DNA from: Pohlia nutans
Lineage: Eukaryota > Streptophyta > Bryopsida > Bryales > Mniaceae
Reading direction: 5' to 3'
DNA length: 64,000 bases
NCBI GenBank assembly: GCA_022496805.1
Contig: CM040100.1
Coordinates: forward strand, 19,993,009-20,057,008
The notes below the pieces were generated by a model. It was not told the origin of the DNA and did no database searches. It saw only the letters and a program-made list of their open reading frames with translations. A program made the position numbers and the translations under genes. This document shows positions 48,014 to 59,272 of the stretch, one piece after another (position 1 is the first letter of the stretch; every line of letters starts with the position of its first letter).

Positions 48014-49265
48014 ATGGTGCAACCAGTGACGAGGAAGTATGAGCTGCTGGATGCTGAAAGTATTGTAGAGTGTCCCATCTGCAACGAGCTCCTTCGCCCC
48101 CCTATATATCAGGTAACTCATTGAACTACATAGTTACATCCACCTTTATATGGAGTGACCAGTGATTTGTAATTGAATCGGCTATTAAATCAAATAAACA
48201 ATTTCAAGACATTGTTGAATTGTGAGTGAGTGAGTGCTTTTGATTACTATTCACTATGGTTAGTTGTTCTTGCTTACTGCCCACAGGAAGTTTTGGAGCT
48301 GTTAGCCCCTGGGGCTAAACCGGCAGGGGGGCTAATCTTTGCCACTTTAGCCCCGGCTAAACCTGCCCTTCTTTCCAGTTCGCGAAAGATTAGCCCCAGT
48401 AATGGGACCATTTTGGGGGCTAAAGTCCAAAGTAGAAAGAAATCTCAGATTTTTTGCCGCGTGTGTAAGGGGGGGCTAATCAGGGGGCTAACGCACACTG
48501 CGTTAGCCCCGGCTAATGTCTTAGAAACTTCTTGTGGCCACCTACCCCCATAGCTACTCATGTGATGTGGAATATCCCACAGAATTTCATTCGGGAGGAT
48601 GCTAAGTCCTCCAAATCTTCTAGCGGCGTGCTCTGTAGAAATGTCATTCTTACAATGTCGTTCTAATCAAGCACCTGCTTGCAAATTGATTGTATAATTA
48701 CGAATGCAAATCGATTTCTGAGGCTGAGGTGAGACTTTGCGTTGAATTATTATTGCAGTGCATGAACGGCCACATCGTGTGCGCCGCTTGTCGTGAGAAG
48801 CTGAACCCGAAGGTATGCGCCTTATGCCGCTCCAAGCCCGTGGCGCATTCACGCTGCTTGGCAGTGGAGAAGCTCATGGAGTCCCTGGTGAGCAGCTGTC
48901 GGCATGCTCCTTACGGATGCCGGGAGACCCTGAAACTGGCCCAGAGAGAGGAACACGAAACCGAGCTCTGCAAGTATCGACCATATTCCACCGCCACAGC
49001 ACGAAAAGGAGCCAAAAAATGGGCGGAGCTGACGCAAGAGCAGCAGCAGGACCGCCTTCAAGATTTCCTTGACTGCCATTTCTATCGACTGGAGCATTGT
49101 CGGCAGCGTTCCCGGCAGGAACAACCAGCCATTGATCTGGGCCTGCAAGGTCAGAGACAACAGCAGCCTGGTAGCTCTTCGCAAGTGGCGGAAGCCTCTT
49201 CTTCTTCTTCTACATCTTCGCAGGCGTCTGAAACTACTACGTACTATGCAGGATGTTCCAACTGA
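48014..49265 (+). CDS. Truncated SINA-like RING/zinc-finger protein (locus B)
   Basis: Exons 48014-48112 and 48759-49265, GT-AG intron in phase 0, give 201 residues. The RING is complete: C20, C23, C34, H38, C41, C44, C53, C56, with CPICNELLRPP and CMNGHIVCAACREKL typical of SINA/SIAH ligases. A SIAH-type finger follows (C80, C87, H99, C104; CRHAPYGC...HETELC). The TRAF-like substrate domain is missing; instead there is a Gln-rich stretch and a Ser/Thr-rich tail (QQQPGSSSQVAEASSS). That tail resembles the last exon of locus A. Expected role: E3 ubiquitin ligase or a dominant-negative or partner form, by family inference. The upstream 120 bp match the region before locus C. The intron holds a GGGGCTAA-rich MITE. 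Confidence 0.75.
48302..48530. mobile_element. GGGGCTAA/TTAGCCCC-rich MITE in locus B intron
   Basis: The motif GGGGCTAA or its complement occurs about ten times in 230 bp, with mirrored blocks at both ends (TTAGCCCCTGGGGCTAA and GCGTTAGCCCCGGCTAA). The clustered subterminal motif looks like a set of transposase binding sites. Target duplication not determined. Locus C's intron has only faint GCTAA traces. Confidence 0.5.
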
Positions 49266-50699
49266 GTCTTAGGCTGCAAAGAGGCCCAATCTCTGCAACA
49301 CTAACCACCACTGCCTCGGAAAGCACGAAATGGCCCGGCACTTTGACGCTTGCTTGGTTTTTTTTCTTTTCAATCATATAAGGTGGTGACCCCATTCCCA
49401 ACTAATATGGATATGAGACATTGATAAAATTTAGTATTATTATTATTTTTAAGAGTTAGGCAAAAAGAAATAGATTTCAACACAAGTTGAAACATAATTT
49501 TTGGATGAAGAGTGAATTAGTTATAAATTTTCAAAGTTGAAGCATGACACATCTCATTCACGTCACATAGGTAGAGCTCTTTATGTCTAAAGAAGATTTG
49601 TATTGCACACACTAAAGATGCTTAAACCAACAACAACAAACCCATAACCACACTTACATATACTAAAACCAATAAGAGAGAACCCATTACCAACTGTAAC
49701 TCATGCTAAAACCAACATGCTCTTAGCTGTTGGTTTAACTAAGACACCAGTTGGTAATGGGGTAACCACCTTGCACAGGGAGCTCATATGGTTCCCCTGT
49801 GTTGATTCTTCCATGAGTGTTACTTTTCCCTGTGATTTTGAGTTAATATGACATGTGTACAAAATCACATGCTTAAGTTTAGTCACCTACTTGTAGAAGG
49901 AAAGTTTTAACATGTGTCGAGTTTTGAAGCTCAGAGCACTCATGGGGGAATGAACAGAGGGAAACCATATGAGACCCTTGTGATAGTGCACATCATTCAT
50001 TTGTATAAGAATTCATAAACTCCATGGAGCCCATATGAAGGCAAGGTGGCAACCTTGCATAGGATGACTTAGGAGAGCGAACTCAAGTTATTTCTCAAAA
50101 CCAGGGGTTGCTGTGAAGTTATGGAGCCAGACTTCTTTTGGGACCCTTGATGGAACATTATTGAAGAAAATCCAATGGTTCAAGTTGTAGCTATAATAAG
50201 AATGTAATAAGAAAGTACATGATTGACAAAGGTCCATCCATGGAAGTTATGTCTAGTCCATAAAATTTTATGATATGAAACTTCCTTTAGGTATGCATTC
50301 AGCAATATGCATAAAAGCTAGCCATGTAGACCCATAGTAGATACTAGTGCAACTTGACCCACTGCGTCCAGAATTAATTAAGGTGCATGGGCAGATTTTA
50401 AACACCCATGCATTGACATGATTCTCTTAGTATGAGCGAATGAGAGACAATTCATCATTTTCTAGTGGCAAGAGGGTTTAGGGTTTTAGGGCTCTGGTGT
50501 ACATTCCTACAACTCCAGCTTCTGGATCCTCCATGGTGATGGATTTCGTGCAATGCTCTTGATCAGGACAATTAAAGCTCTAGAATCAATGAAACTTCTT
50601 TACTCTTACAACCTGGGGTCTCAACTATTTCAAGTGTGTTACAGTCGATGATAATGTGGCAAGTGTGCACGATATTCTAGAATGCCATGGTAGAGAAGG

Positions 50700-50885
50700 C
50701 ACTACAAGGAGAGGCGTGGTTTCTCACTCAGGAGGATCCTGTTCATTGCCCTTTTTTTATTGACATAGATGCCTGTCCTATGTGATGAATCGCACTCACC
50801 GGGTCAAACCAAAAAATTGGTGAGTGCTAAGTGGCGCCGTTTGACTCACAAAGGGAGTGAATAGCGACGCCTTCTCCTTGTAGTG
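50700..50885. mobile_element. CACTA-type MITE, 186 bp
   Basis: CACTACAAGGAGAGGCGTGG at the left and CGCCTTCTCCTTGTAGTG at the right, flanked by AGG on both sides. Same orientation and family as 37172-37361 (shared TTCTCACTCAGGAGGATCC). Confidence 0.92.
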
Positions 50886-51304
50886 AGGTTATAATACAGA
50901 GGCTTGAGTGTATTCATTGTGTCAGTGAGGACAATGTTTGCAGAGTTGTAATGATCCAGATGAAGCTTGCTTTAATTGAGAGGTTGAGTCTCTAACTTGA
51001 GCAATCTGAGCTTCGATTCGACTTTCGGTACGTATGTCTATATGCTCTCTGAATGTATGTGAGTATCTATAAAGTTTCACTCAGAATGGTGTTCATGCCT
51101 CAAAACCCTAATAAACCGTCCATGAGCATGGAAATCAGCATACTCACTGTTGCAATAGCTTTTCCTCAAGGAATTAGTTTCTAGCTAGTGATTTCTTCTC
51201 AAGTTGGCATTCCGTTAGGTTCAAACTCGATGAAAGTTTCATCATTTGAATCAGCTACACAACAAAAGGATCTGTTGTGTAACAACAGTGGCTTGTTTTT
51301 GAGT

Positions 51305-51482
51305 AGCAAAGGAGAACTTGAAGGTGTCGCTTTTCACTCGGTAGGTGAGTCAAAGTGCGCCACTTCACACATGTTGCCCAGGGGCTCAAGACTTGGTGAG
51401 TGCGATTCGTCACGTAGGACAACTGTGTAGAGTGAACTTTGACACTGTTGTTGTGAGTGAGAAGCGACGCCTTTGCTAGAAG
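51305..51482. mobile_element. Diverged CACTA-type MITE
   Basis: AGCAAAGGAG...GGTGTCGCTTTTCACTC at the left is mirrored by GAGTGAGAAGCGACGCCTTTGCT at the right; the interior GGTGAGTGCGATTCGTCACG matches 37837-38018. The terminal CACTACAA has decayed. Confidence 0.6.
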
Positions 51483-52399
51483 TGCCTACTCAAACTTTTT
51501 CACATGTAGCTTTTGTCATTGCAAGACGTTTTTCCTTTTGGCTTAGAGTCAATAAATGGGAAAGGGGTAGTATAGAGGACCCAATGTTCTATAGGTCTTA
51601 TCTATAGTATAGAGGACCTTGGTATACATATAAAAATCAAATCTCGATAAGATAAACCCTAGGGTTTTTTTTTTTTTTTTTTTTTGGAGTAATATGCTGA
51701 CGATTTATTCAAATTGGACAGTGAAGTTTAGCAAAATTCAACACAACAGACAACCTTTGTACATCACAAAGGTCCGGTGATATAAAATTTGACTCTATCC
51801 GAATTTATTTTTTTGGGATTTTAAAACCATTGATCTTTTGTATTTTAGGGTTCAAAGTTGTTAGCTAGTTAACTTTGTACAAAGGAAGCTCTCGAGGATG
51901 AAATCCAACATTGTATAATTGGGATCCTTCCTACACCGATGATGCATTAAAGACCTCGTAGATGAATCCTTCTTTGAAGACCTTTGTCAATTTCAAACCC
52001 TATGGAGCGAAGCAAATAGGGTCCGGAAGTAGGGTTTAAAGTTTGTAACAAGGGTGGGGATTGCTAGGCTAGCATGGGTATATTTTTGTTTTATTTTGAA
52101 AAAGGGATCTTCTAAAGGTTGATTTCATTGATTTCATTATGTGTGTAGACCTTTCAATTCATGTTGATTGCTATGTTGTTATAAAAATATATGATTGGTC
52201 CTAAAATTATACAACTAGACCCATAATTGGACTGTATATATATATGTTGTATAAGGTCTTCAAAATTGCCATGTCGGACAATGATTGGGTCTAGTAAAAT
52301 TTATGAACTGTTCAATATGATTGAAACATACTTACTCAATATTTTTGAAGTCCACTCAATCTTTAATACTATTCAAATTTTTAGTTGTAATTAGTAATC

Positions 52400-53376
52400 A
52401 TAAATAGTCCTTTTGATCTAGTATAATTAGTGTGCTTTTTGCATGATGTTAAAACACTTGAACATCAGTATTTGAGCATATTTTTTGAATAGTTAAGCAT
52501 ATTTAGTTATTCCTATGATATTCCTATCAAAACCCAAAATTTTCCAACCATAATAAAAAAAAAAAAGACCTTATGGTTTGACTGTTTACAAAGGTCACGT
52601 CCAATTATCCAAAATCGTCCAAAATGACAACCTTGGTGGAATGAGGGGAGGGCATATTAAGTTTGCACACTTTAAAGACAAAGTAGGGGTGGAGCAAAGA
52701 ATTCTAATAAGATGTTGAGGGGAATATTTGGTTTTAATTACACTCTTTAAAAACAAATTAGGGTTGAAAAGGGACACTTGATTCCCATATAAGGAATTTA
52801 TTGTTTTCAATACCTTTATACAAGCCTTTATATTTGTTCTTAGTTGGTGTCATTTATATGATGTTCGGTTTAAAGATTTAGAAAATTAACTTTTCATTGT
52901 CGTTAAGAGATTTTTTTAGGAACCTTCTTGATAAACTCTTTGCACCTAGTCTGTAGGCAGCAGCTTCCTTTTTAAAAAACCAAGTTTTATTCAAAACTTG
53001 GCCTTATGGGAATGGGAGAAATTAATATTTTAATGCAATAAGGAATGTTATGATTCAAATTAGTTTAAGAAATCAGTGTAGATCTTAAGAAGAGAACTTT
53101 TGGATGAAATTTAAAAAAACTTGAGTGCTTTTCTTTACAAGTATTTTTTCATTTTTTTTTTGCATACACATATTATTTGCTCACTCTTTGTACTTCAACT
53201 CACTAACTTTATGTATATTCTTCATTTCAAGGTTATTTTTTGCTTTGTTTTTTTACTTGCTTCAAGTGTTTAAATTTGCTCCTCTTTTCATATAAATTTC
53301 ATGGTTGGGATTCCTTCACAGATTAGCATTTGGAATGATTTTTGATTAGTTCAACAATAGATTTTGTGTCATTAGA
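52400..53376. repeat. Duplicated segment, copy upstream of SINA-like locus C
   Basis: Counterpart of 44.7-47.2 kb (see there). It lacks the MITE present at 44965-45333, and near 53376 it carries a TTAA element that the other copy lacks. Confidence 0.6.
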
Positions 53377-53380
53377 TTAA

Positions 53381-54290
53381 CCCCTAAGCTCCCAAGAGAC
53401 CAATTTTTGGTCATTGCCCGTATTCCCGGTTGCCTACACCCAAAAGAATATCCTTTTTAAAATTAAAAAATGCAATTTCATAAGTAGACAAGTCTTCTTT
53501 CCAACCCAATTGGAATTATGTTCATCTAATCAAAACTCCACTTAAGGGGAATTTTTTAAAAGAAACACCTCAATGTTGAAAGCACTTCAACACTTGTGGT
53601 AGGCTCACCAAAAAAACTAAGCCAATGAGATTCATTGGGCACCTCAAAGGAACATTTCTCCATCCCACATGGGTTGCATGCCAGAAATTGTGGGCTCATC
53701 CAATTGGAGGAGAGCTAAAGAGATAATCTAATTTAGCCAAAATCTCTTGTTTCTTTTCATACCCCCACCCATTACAAGGTCTCTTGAAAAAATACCAATA
53801 AAATTTACAGGGCCTAAAATTTCAAAACCTCAACTTCATTTGCTACTCGGGGGGTTTACTCTTAGTATATTTTGCGTATCATGTGTGAGAAAAGGGTATT
53901 TAAAAGTACCCTTAAAAATAAAAGTAATGTTTACTATAATTAGTAATATTTCAAGAATGTTCTCATAATTATTCTTGTAATCAATTTTTAGCATCCTATA
54001 TTAATGTAATTCATTTATAGAAATTACCTTCCTAGATTTATTTGGACCCTATATTTTTTTGCACGCCATTTGTAATTTTTTGGAAGTAAACCCCCCGAGA
54101 TTTGCTATAATCTTGACATCCGTATGATCAAATGTTTTGAAATTTTGAGGTATGGTTTATAAAGCTAGGAGTGCAAGATCCTACAATTGGAATGTGAAAA
54201 AATCATATTCAAAAGCATTCAGAGATCATCAACAAAAATGTCCAAAATGAGGCGGTTTTGGGTGGGAGACCTCCCTTTGGTGTTTAGGGG
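53381..54290. mobile_element. TTAA-flanked transposon, 910 bp including a nested element
   Basis: CCCCTAAGCTCCCAAG after TTAA and TGGTGTTTAGGGG before TTAA. The flanks TTTTGTGTCATTAGA and GGTCTTAGTTTT are contiguous (as ...GGATAAAGATCTTAG...) near 47122, which is an empty site. A 254-bp element is nested inside. Without it the copy is ~650 bp. Confidence 0.9.
53846..54099. mobile_element. CTCGGGGG-family element nested in TTAA element
   Basis: CTCGGGGGGTTTACT at the left is perfectly mirrored by AGTAAACCCCCCGAG at the right, flanked by the 8-bp direct repeat ATTTGCTA. An 8-bp duplication is typical of hAT elements. 254 bp, non-coding. Confidence 0.93.
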
Positions 54291-54959
54291 TTAAGGTCTT
54301 AGTTTTGGTCTTGGTTTTTGAATGCAACCATGATCCTAATATCCTATGCTATTGGATTAAATTAATCAAAGCCAATAAAATTTATTTTTAAAGTTATAGT
54401 CAATTGTAGTTGAATTTGTAACATTTATGTTGGTGATTGATTTGTTGGTGATTGTTTTGGAAAGAGCTTAAATGATTGGAACTTCCACAACAAGTTTGGT
54501 TAAAGGATAAAGAATTTGATTTGTATAGAAGAAAAATAATGCTTTCATTTTTTTTCTCCTTTAAATCAACGATAAAGAGATCAAAGGTTTAGAAGTGGGG
54601 GCGGTTGTTTATTAAGAACCAACCTGTTTAGTTTTCCATGGTCCTCGCAGTCTTCATCCGACAGTTTTTTGTTGAGCCAACCTAGATGTCTTTTGTCAAG
54701 AGTCACATCAAAAGTTTGATGTAGAATTGTGGATGGCTTTTGTCAAAACCAAATTAGATGTTTTTCATTCAATAAGTCCATCTACTTTGATGAATTTTTC
54801 AAGCAGACTGGATGAGCGATGACCACTAGGGTTAGCAGCCAAGGTTGATTATGGTACTTCCATGGGAGGATTAGAGGCAGGAATCTCATCCTATAGTGCA
54901 TTTACAATTTAAGACTGCATAGCATGTTAGAGAGGTGTTGAGGTGCATTCATGTATACA

Positions 54960-56460
54960 ACATGTTTCCTTGGCTTACTCTTTGCACATTTTCTAAGTCA
55001 CGCTTGTTCCTTTTTACAGTTGATTAGATGAATTTCAATATAAATAGTTTAAAACCTTTCATTGTTTTCGTAATCAATATCCTTGTTTTGTATTTTGAAC
55101 TTTTGCTTCTTCACGCTTGTTCATTGTTGATGTCGTGTACCAATAAGGATACTCTAAAACCCTTCATTGCTTTTAGGAGAAACATCTTTGGCTTTCTCTT
55201 AGCACTTTGCTTACTCTGGTTTGTTCATTGGACATCTTTGGTTTTGACGAGGTTTGAATTAAATAGCCAAAATCAGATGATTGATTTTAAAAAGATCATC
55301 CTTGGCTTGTTTTTGTACTTTTTTTTACTTGTACTTGCTCGTTGTCAATGTGTTTTAGACGAGATTCAATTTGGATACTCAAAATCCCTTTATTGCTGCT
55401 TTATTGTTTTTGAATCTAACTTTGGCTTGCGTTTAGCACTTTTGCTTACTCGCGCATGTTCTTTGTCGGTGTGGTTTTAATTAGGTTCAAATACTCTACA
55501 TCCCTTTAATGCTTTTGCAAAGAACATCCTTAGCTTGCTCAAGATTTGCACTTTTGCTTACTCAAGTTTGTTCCTTGTCTTTGTGGTTTAAATGAGGTTC
55601 GATTTAGATAACCAAAAAATATATGATTGATTTTGGAAAGATCATGTTTGACTTGCTTTTCATACTTTTTCTTACCGTATTTGTTCTTTGTTGGTGTGTT
55701 TTAGATGAGGTTCAATTTAGATATTCTAAATGGGTACATTCACAGTAACACGACCCAAGGAAACTGTAACCAGTGATTAATTTAACGGATTGTTAAGCAA
55801 TAATCTTATCATATGAATTGATAATGCAATATAAATTAGTAACTACATATAATATATGTCATTATACAATATACTAAAGTTTGACAATGTTTGGGAAGTT
55901 ATTGGTACTCCAAAACGACTAAAATATGGTCGTAACCAGTCGTTAATAACGACTAAAATGTGCTAAAATGTTCAAAATATGTCGCAAAATGTCCTTAAAT
56001 TTTTCTAGTATCTACATAAATTGAAGATATTATTTTCTAAGCACTCATCAAGAGTCGTTATAACTGGGCGGGGTTGGGTCGTGTTATCGTGAATGTACCC
56101 AAATACTTTCATTATTTTTGGAAGGAAAACCATTGGTTTACTCTTTGCACATTTGCTTACTTGTGATTGTTCCACCTTGATGTGGTTTAGATGAGGTTCA
56201 ACCTATATACTTAAAAACCCTTCATTGTTTTTGGAAGAAGCACATTTGTTTACTGGCGCTTGTTCTTTTTTGGTGTTGTTTAAATGAAGTTTGATTTAGA
56301 TAATCTAAAACCTTTCATTGTATTTGGAAGCAATATCTTCAATGGCTTTCTTTTAGCACTTTTAAATCCTCCTACTTGTTCCTTGTCGATGTGGTTTACA
56401 TGAGGTTCTATTTAGATATTCTAAAAGCCTTCATTATTTTTGGAAGGTGCAGGTTTAGTT
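54960..56460 (+). repeat. Tandem array of ~100-118 bp repeat with MITE insert
   Basis: About ten units with the same phrases as the array at 32.8 kb (CTTGGCTTGCTC, TTTGCACTTTTGCTTACTC, TTGTTCCTTGT, GAGGTTCxATTTAGATA). The 369-bp MITE at 55732-56100 splits it. The 150-codon frame at 55028-55480 is read out of the repeat and is not a gene. Confidence 0.8.
55732..56100. mobile_element. GGGTACATTC-family MITE, copy 3 (369 bp)
   Basis: GGGTACATTCACAGTAACAC at the left and GTGAATGTACCC at the right, flanked by AAAT on both sides, inside the tandem array. Confidence 0.93.
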
Positions 56461-57112
56461 TTTTTTTTTTTCTTCTTACTTGCCAGTCTAAGAGACACAA
56501 GGTCTACGAGATCTCAACATAACATACAAAAGAAAAAACAAGCAAACAAACAAAAAAACTACCTTCCTTAATAGTTAGATGTACGAAAGTTTTAAAAACC
56601 TCCATATATTAATCTAAACCCACTTCACATATGTACTTTGCCTTTTTTGCACCTATGTTGATATTGGGACCTTTTCCTTTTACTTTTTGTTTAGAACTTG
56701 CATTTTCTTTTTGTCCCTCCTCAAATTGTACACGCTTTTATGCTCCATTACGTATGTAACATTTACATCAATACAATGTAGCATTAAACAATAGATTTTA
56801 TGTATTTGGATAAAAGTCTTGATCAATGCTTCTTGATCAATACTTTTGGACCCAAATTCAGCGTCATTGATGAGTTATTATGTTTTTGAATGAAGGTTTA
56901 AATTATGTTTTGAATGGGAAGCCAAACTTCTATTCAAAATGTCTTGACCAAATGTTGTTTTCATTTGCTTTCAATTACTGGCTTGTACCTCCTTGGTATG
57001 GTTTAGGTGACACTTACACCAAAAGTTTGAAACATGTGATGGCCGAGACTAAATCCAGGGGTTGTGGTAATGTACACAGGTAAGTTACAAGCTTTGAAAC
57101 TCAAGAGTGCAA

Positions 57113-59272
57113 ATGGTGCAATCAATGGAGAGGAAGTATGAACTGCTGGATCCTGAAAGTATTATACAGTGTCCCATCTGCAACGAGCTTTTATCTTCCC
57201 CTGTATTTCAGGTAACCTGATTGACCGCTACTTTTCAAACTTGTGAAGATTGTGAGGTTTAGTCTGAGCTAAAAATCTTGGGCAGAAAAGGGACTAACGT
57301 GGAAAAAAATTTAGTTGCCCCCTCTTACTCTAAGATTAGCTGGGGGTAACTGTTCCGATCTTCTCGGTATTATTTGGGTCTAGTTAATCCCTCGGGGGTG
57401 CACTCTACATTATATTCGAGAATCACGTGCGTTCATGACCCCTTCTAAAAACCCCCTGTATACAAGAGGTTGTATGTCTAAAATACCTTTGTATACAGAT
57501 GTATTTTGTTTTAAATCTACGTTTAGTGTAAGTATACGTGAATATTTTTAGCTCTAAATGTGTTTATTGTATGTATACGTAATACGGTAGTATTCAAATT
57601 AATACCCCTTCTGTGCACTCACGTATACTCGTACATGTTTAGTACACTGCACCCCCCGAGGTTAATCCCTAAGTGACTGAACGACCATTTTATGGTCGCT
57701 GCCCTTTTTATAGAGGTTGTCTAGGATGAAAAATATATTTTTTCAAAAAGTAAAAATTATTTTCAAATAGTAAATCAAGTCTAATTTTCAACCCAAATTT
57801 CAATCATGTCAATTTGAGTTAAACTCCACTAAGGAGAATTTTTCAAAGATTTTGTCCTAGTGTTATAAATTTTACTATTTGGGGAAACTAATGATGTTCT
57901 CTCCTTTAAAAAGAAATTATTTTTTAAATTTTACAAATTAAAGAATGTCTAGTTTTAACCAATCATACCAAATTTCAAGTTTTAAACATAGAATTTGTAA
58001 TTTTGGTGAATATTAAATGGTGAATGCTTCTAAATGCATTAAATGAGTACCTAAAATATTTTTTGAAAGTTGGACCGTACAGATAATTATTAAACATCAT
58101 GCTTCTCATTTTCTCTATTGATTTAAATTTCATCAAAGTTCTAAAAGTAACATTATATAACACATCTAGGTTTTGCCCTTGTCCCCTCTGTCATTTAGAG
58201 GTTAACAGTTGTATTCTTGCAGTAAAGCCACTCAGTACAGGAAACTCTCTCTACCACAAACTTTGCATATCTTTTAATGTGCAATGAGTAGGAAATTAGA
58301 GCTATCCTCAAAAGTGAGGGTGTAGAAAATATTAGTGACATGAACCGGTGCTGTCAAGGTTCGTTTTCTGTCGGTTCAATCGACCTTGAATTTGATGGTA
58401 CATTCAAAAGTGGGTAGACCAATTTAGAACAACATTCACCACACTAAACATACATTTAGTTAAAACTGGACTACCAGACGGAAAAGTGATGAGGAGTGTC
58501 GCATTTCTTCATAGAGATAGGTCTCAATAGTGATAGGTCCCCAGACGAATAAGAGCACTGTAGAAAAATTGGGGACCTATCTCTATTGAGAACGGCAACA
58601 TTCCCCATCACTTTAATTTCCAGTCTAGTAATCTAGTTTTAACGAAATGTGTTACTATTAGAATGTCATTCTAACCACATTGGAACAACACTTCAATGTC
58701 TTTCCAATAGGTCAAGAATAACATTTCAATGTCGTTCTAGCGTGCACTGTAAAAAATGTCATTCTTACAATGCCGTTCTAATTGAGCACCTGCTTGCAAA
58801 TTGATTGTATAATTACGAATGCAAATGGATTTCTGAGGCTGAGGTGAGACTTTGCTTTGAATTACTGCAGTGCAAGAACGGCCACATTGTGTGCGCCGCT
58901 TGTCGTGAGAAGCTGAGCCCGAAGGTATGCGCCCTTTGCCGCTCAAAGCCCGTCGCGCATTCTCGCTGCTTGGCAGTGGAGAAGCTCATGGAGTCCCTGG
59001 TGACCAGCTGTGGGTATGCTCCTTATGGATGCCGGGAGATCCTGAAACTGGCGCAGAAAGCGCAACACGAAACCGAGCTCTGTGAGTATCGGCCACAGAC
59101 GCAGAAGCCTCGGCAGGAGCCCACCACCTTGCTCAACGTGGTACAAATGGGCGAAACAAAATGGGCGCAGCTGACGCCGCAACAACGGCACGAGCACCGT
59201 CAAGAGATCAAGCAGCGAAAACAATTCAAGCAATTGCATCGACAGGACCTGCACGCCCACAGACACAGATGA
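57113..59272 (+). CDS. Truncated SINA-like RING/zinc-finger protein (locus C)
   Basis: Exons 57113-57211 and 58871-59272, phase-0 GT-AG intron, give 166 residues. The RING cysteines and histidine (C20, C23, C34, H38, C41, C44, C53, C56) and the SIAH-type finger (C80, C87, H99, C104) are at the same positions as in locus B, and most of residues 34-110 is identical. The tail differs: about 60 residues rich in Gln, Arg, Lys and His, ending HRQDLHAHRHR, with no TRAF-like, RST or Ser-rich part. The intron is 1659 bp against 646 bp in locus B, the excess being transposons (57391-57660, 57666-58201 and 58451-58651). It is a tandem paralogue ~9.1 kb from locus B. No frame damage is visible. Confidence 0.75.
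57391..57660. mobile_element. CTCGGGGG-family element nested in a TTAA element's end
   Basis: CTCGGGGGTGCACT at the left, and inverted CTCGGGGGGTGCA at the right, flanked by GTTAATCC on both sides (8-bp duplication). The duplicated bases are the TTAA and first bases of the neighbouring element, so this one inserted later. Confidence 0.92.
57666..58201. mobile_element. TTAA-flanked transposon, 536 bp, in locus C intron
   Basis: TCCCTAAGTGACTGAACG after TTAA and, inverted, CCTCTAAATGACAGA at the right before TTAA. Absent from the locus B intron, so it inserted after the duplication or was lost from B. Confidence 0.85.
58451..58651. mobile_element. MITE with AAAGTGATGxGGAGTG inner ends, copy 2, in locus C intron
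   Basis: ACATTTAGTTAAAACTGGAC...AAAAGTGATGAGGAGTG is mirrored by CATTCCCCATCACTTTA...CTAGTTTTAACGAAATGT. Shares GGACCTATCTCTATTGAGAA with the copy at 33590-33737. Confidence 0.75.

Larger units (their letters stand above)
49266..52400. other. Intergenic region between loci B and the second duplicated segment
   Basis: No gene supported. It has CACTA-type MITEs at 50700-50885 and about 51305-51482 and a poly-T run of ~23 at 51664. Sequence around 51690-52030 looks gene-derived (ACTC...CCCTATGGAG) but I could not assign a frame or product. Confidence 0.5.

Noticed and set aside
51660..51690. Processed pseudogene suggested by the ~23-T run
   Set aside because: No reading frame related to a known protein could be assigned next to it on either strand, and no flanking duplication was found.
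55028..55480. 150-codon hydrophobic frame, with similar ones near 24.5, 32.8 and 35.6 kb
   Set aside because: All are read out of the ~100-118 bp tandem repeat; the repeated peptide follows the DNA period and has no start context or intron signals.
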